From positions 47,567,415 to 47,631,414 of the forward strand of contig OX359249.1 in NCBI GenBank assembly GCA_947179485.1: 64,000 nt of DNA, in the 5' to 3' direction. Both the position numbers and the translations under genes were made by a program. Each line of letters starts with the position of its first letter. Positions within the stretch are counted from its first letter, which is position 1. This document shows, piece by piece, positions 62,001 to 64,000 of the stretch. This DNA is from Allacma fusca. Lineage: Eukaryota > Arthropoda > Collembola > Symphypleona > Sminthuridae. The notes below the pieces were generated by a model. The model did not search any database. It had not been told where the DNA came from and saw only the letters and a program-made list of their open reading frames with translations.

Positions 62001-64000
62001 GTGCTATAGTGCAACAATAAATTACCTAGATAACTAGAAGACATGATTGGAGCTAATATATTATATTGAAGTGACCCAGATACCTTTTCAATTTACCAGA
62101 CATTCATCACAATTGTTTTTTTCCGTTGCTTTTCTACAAAATCCTTTCAGCCCAGAAGAGCAGTATCTCAAGGATGGAGAAGCTTCCGTAATTTAATGAC
62201 ACTATAAGTCAGATACCTATATGATATGAAGAAAGGTTAAAACCTGAATGAGGGAAAAGTAATGGTTAGATCGCCACAACGATTAGTAAGATTAGGCAAG
62301 CTCCAAGTGAATTCTGAAAGGAGCTCAAGACTTTCATTACTTTAAAGTTTTGAGCTCCCTCATTTGTTCCTTCAATTTTTTGTGTGTATCTCTCTCTCTC
62401 TCTCTGAGTGTGTGTCGTGTAGTACATTTCATTTTGAATGACTTCAAGTTATTCGAGTGGCTGTTGCTAGTGGGTTAGGTTCTCTAAAAATTCTTTTGAG
62501 TCATTAAAGACTTTAATAATAATTACTTACTACTCCTCTAAGTTGTGAAATCAGAGGTTATTATTGGGCATAGCTATTGATATTGTAGGATTTTCTTGAG
62601 CCAATGGATTGAGATTGATTATTATTGAATGTTGTTCGTGTAGTGGATTTTTGTCAGGTGAATAGAAATTGGGGAAGTGTAGATGTGCATACACATATGT
62701 ACATATTTTTGATAAATCTCTGTCCTTTGGAATTTTTCAGGCATTAATGAAGTGTCTATATATTAAATTGCAGAAATAGTAAAAATCATACATTTGAGGC
62801 TCGGCATGTTTGGGTGTTTAATGTCATATCTAAGAATTTCATGTCTCTACTTACGCTCAGATACATATGTAGGTACATAATTATATGTATATGTAAGAAA
62901 GGATTTCCCGGCGCTGCTAATGTTAACAGCATGATGGTCGGAAGATGACGACTGTCGTAAAGTGGAAACAGAAAGTTGTTGTCGGCTATATAGTAGTCTT
63001 CACTAAAACTTCACGATTACATTTTACCGCGGAATGTAAGTTATGAAGTAGTAGTAGTGTTGTAGTAGTATTTGCCTTTTGCATTGATGAAGTTCATGAG
63101 ATTGAAGCATTACATATACCTTCATTCCTTGCGACTTCCATGTGGCGTTCCTTTTTTTTCTTTCTTTTTTCTTTTTTCTTTCTTGTTGCTGCTCCCAGGA
63201 CGTTGAGGTACAGAAGATACTTACAGATGCGATGAGTGAAGTCATTTTACTGCATCTATGTTCGGACTGCAAGGATATGACTCCAAAGTGAGTGTATGAT
63301 GTTATTGAGAAGAAGAGAGTTGCATTTGATTGACTTTTTATGTCGTTTTAGTAACCTTATTTGTTTAACGAGCTTGAGACAGCGGTCTCGTCAATTATTC
63401 AAATTTTCGAGTTTTTCTTAAGTTCTTTTATAATGTATTGCAACGGCTCAGCAGTTGAGCACACTATGGATCCAAAAGTTATCACATTACTTCTCTTTTT
63501 CCTCTCGTTTTTCTTGCGTTGTTCGTCGTTGCTCAAAGTTTTATAACTTTACCACTTTACATTTTTACTGCGGATGACCTCATGCTTTATTCCCTATTAT
63601 GTTTAACAAGAACAACACCTGTTATGGCGTCGTCCCTTCCTAGTATAGTAGTACATACTTATATTTAGGTACACTTTATGTGTGTGTGTGTGTGTGTGCG
63701 TGAAATGCAAGATGGGAATGCATTCTGCCATCATCACTTGCTTACTTCCTATGCACCGAATATTTGACCTCAATGGGAACTCATTGAATTTGAGGACAAC
63801 TTGGAGGATTATCAGATTGAGACACTTACGCTTGTTGATTCAATCATAGTTGTATTAATCATAGTCAGTGGGTCATGACACATCATGGGGAGCGGGACAT
63901 CTCCCTCTAGCGGAACCACCGATGGGTTCGCGCGGAGAAAGCTCTATGGAAGAGTAGGAGCGCACTAAAGGATGGGACTAGTATGGATCCCCTTGGCAGG
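50061..64000 (+). CDS. loco: RGS12/RGS14-family regulator of G-protein signalling (loco), 5' part
   Basis: The family accelerates GTP hydrolysis on G-alpha-i/o, and its GoLoco motif binds G-alpha-GDP. Full members carry PDZ, PTB, RGS, two Ras-binding domains and GoLoco. Supported exons are 50061-50453, 51172-51846 and 52584-53870, all phase 0, giving 785 residues, plus a candidate at 63199-63287. Visible: PDZ domain (about 41-117) with carboxylate-binding loop GFGF; basic Pro/Ser linker; PTB domain (about 318-475) with YQAVVGYIGSVELPEIE and DDRRFFGLVT...CHVFMVEP; SNSDSGIGF (about 510), as in vertebrate RGS12; and a long Ser-rich linker with a RSLDNL motif (about 754), comparable to RSLDDL in RGS12. 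The RGS, RBD and GoLoco exons are not in the window, so the gene is cut by the right edge. Confidence 0.93.
50454..51171 (+). other. loco intron 1
   Basis: 718-base GT/AG intron, phase 0; nothing else seen. Confidence 0.85.
51172..51846 (+). CDS. loco: loco exon 2 (linker and first half of PTB domain)
   Basis: Acceptor AATCTGCGTAG ends at 51171; donor AGAGG/GTATGT at 51846/51847; 225 codons, phase 0 at both ends. The first part is a Pro/Arg/Ser linker (VHQPRPKYPHRPRAM..., ...PKARRSSWDPLMPTPRRLPR). The last 40 codons begin the PTB domain (SKYQAVVGYIGSVELPEIEE and SVCVRRLRMEKR). ATG 51214, preceded by GCC, could start a form lacking the PDZ domain; its use is not shown. Confidence 0.92.
51847..52583 (+). 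other. loco intron 2
   Basis: 737-base GT/AG intron, phase 0, interrupting the PTB domain; nothing else seen. Confidence 0.85.
52584..53870 (+). CDS. loco: loco exon 3 (second half of PTB domain and Ser-rich linker)
   Basis: Acceptor TATATTTGGACAG ends at 52583; donor AATCAG/GTACCC at 53870/53871; 429 codons, phase 0 at both ends. It completes the PTB domain (VRSIVLLRIQSTGVSLFSS, then DDRRFFGLVTCTGHNKNCSC, CHVFMVEPKLLSH, RARAFGIICTP). Next come the RGS12-like motif NSSNSDSGIGF and a long Ser/Pro/Arg linker (...NGTRSLDNLCSPEVLVQNFS). The GT at 53871 is followed in frame by only a few residues before a stop, supporting the donor. Confidence 0.92.
59017..59074. repeat. (CA)n microsatellite
   Basis: CA repeat of about 58 bp with short interruptions. 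Confidence 0.95.
60594..60620. repeat. (CT)n microsatellite
   Basis: CT repeat with one interruption; a comparable tract lies at 57084-57115. Confidence 0.92.
63199..63287 (+). CDS. Candidate loco exon 4
   Basis: A very long pyrimidine tract (63148-63193) leads to CTCCCAG at 63198, and a strong donor CCAAA/GTGAGT follows at 63287/63288. Of the three frames only the phase-0 entry is open, which is exactly what exon 3 of loco requires. It encodes DVEVQKILTDAMSEVILLHL, then CSDCKDMTP, leaving in phase 2. The residues are not matched to a remembered RGS12 segment, so assignment rests on splice signals, phase, strand and position. It could be a cassette exon or belong to another transcript. Confidence 0.5.
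63288..64000 (+). other. Putative loco intron 4 and right edge
   Basis: Contains a GT tract at 63680-63699. The last 110 bases are GC-richer, with a possible acceptor CTCCCTCTAG ending at 63919. The frame starting right after it (RNHRWVRAEKALWKSRSALK...) is open to the window end, but it does not match exit phase 2 of the candidate exon at 63199. No call can be made on the RGS domain here. Confidence 0.3.

Larger units (their letters stand above)
53871..63198 (+). other. Long loco intron 3
   Basis: 9.3 kb with no supported exon on either strand. Contains CT tracts at 57084-57115 and 60594-60620 and a CA tract at 59017-59074. A further exon hidden by short length cannot be excluded. Confidence 0.55.

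Overview
The window looks like an arthropod chromosome segment. It is AT-rich, with long introns, many GT/AG-spliced exons and very many microsatellites. The LIM-domain-binding protein encoded here is closer to insect Chip than to vertebrate LDB1, for example in the stretch ending MVAPPG and in the wording around KAYAL. A crustacean, perhaps a copepod, would fit the genome style, but that is inference from memory of such genomes and was not tested.

Two host genes are firmly supported, both on the + strand. The first, about 9.6-43.3 kb, is a Chip/LDB transcription cofactor. Three 5' exons (9575-11356) encode a Pro/Gly/Ser-rich leader, and five 3' exons (37994-43328) encode the LDB self-association domain, a nuclear localisation signal and the LIM-interaction domain. 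A further Pro/Gly-rich exon at about 36405-36870 has the same phases as the 11281-11356 exon and looks like its mutually exclusive alternative, 25 kb away. The second exon appears to hold a one-base reading-frame offset near 10665-10690, probably an assembly indel or allele. The second gene starts at 50061 and is the N-terminal part of an RGS12/RGS14-family regulator of G-protein signalling (Drosophila loco): a PDZ domain, a PTB domain, the conserved SNSDSGIGF motif and a long Ser/Pro-rich linker. A candidate fourth exon lies at 63199-63287. The RGS, RBD and GoLoco exons must lie beyond the right edge.

Layout: 1-9.5 kb is gene-poor and holds a large decayed palindrome (about 1.8-3.0 kb) and a degraded minus-strand coding-like stretch (about 6.2-7.9 kb). 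Chip 5' exons occupy 9.6-11.4 kb. A 26.6-kb intron runs from 11.4 to 38.0 kb, full of (CT)n, (GA)n, (GT)n and trinucleotide arrays, with exon B near its 3' end. The Chip 3' exons lie at 38-43.3 kb, and a hAT-like non-autonomous element of about 960 bp sits in the first of those introns. An intergenic stretch follows at 43.3-49.9 kb, then loco from 50.1 kb to the right edge.

The two proteins act in different processes (LIM-homeodomain transcription complexes; G-alpha signalling), and nothing in the sequence links them beyond adjacency. No bacterial-type operon, CRISPR array or convincing tRNA/rRNA gene was seen.
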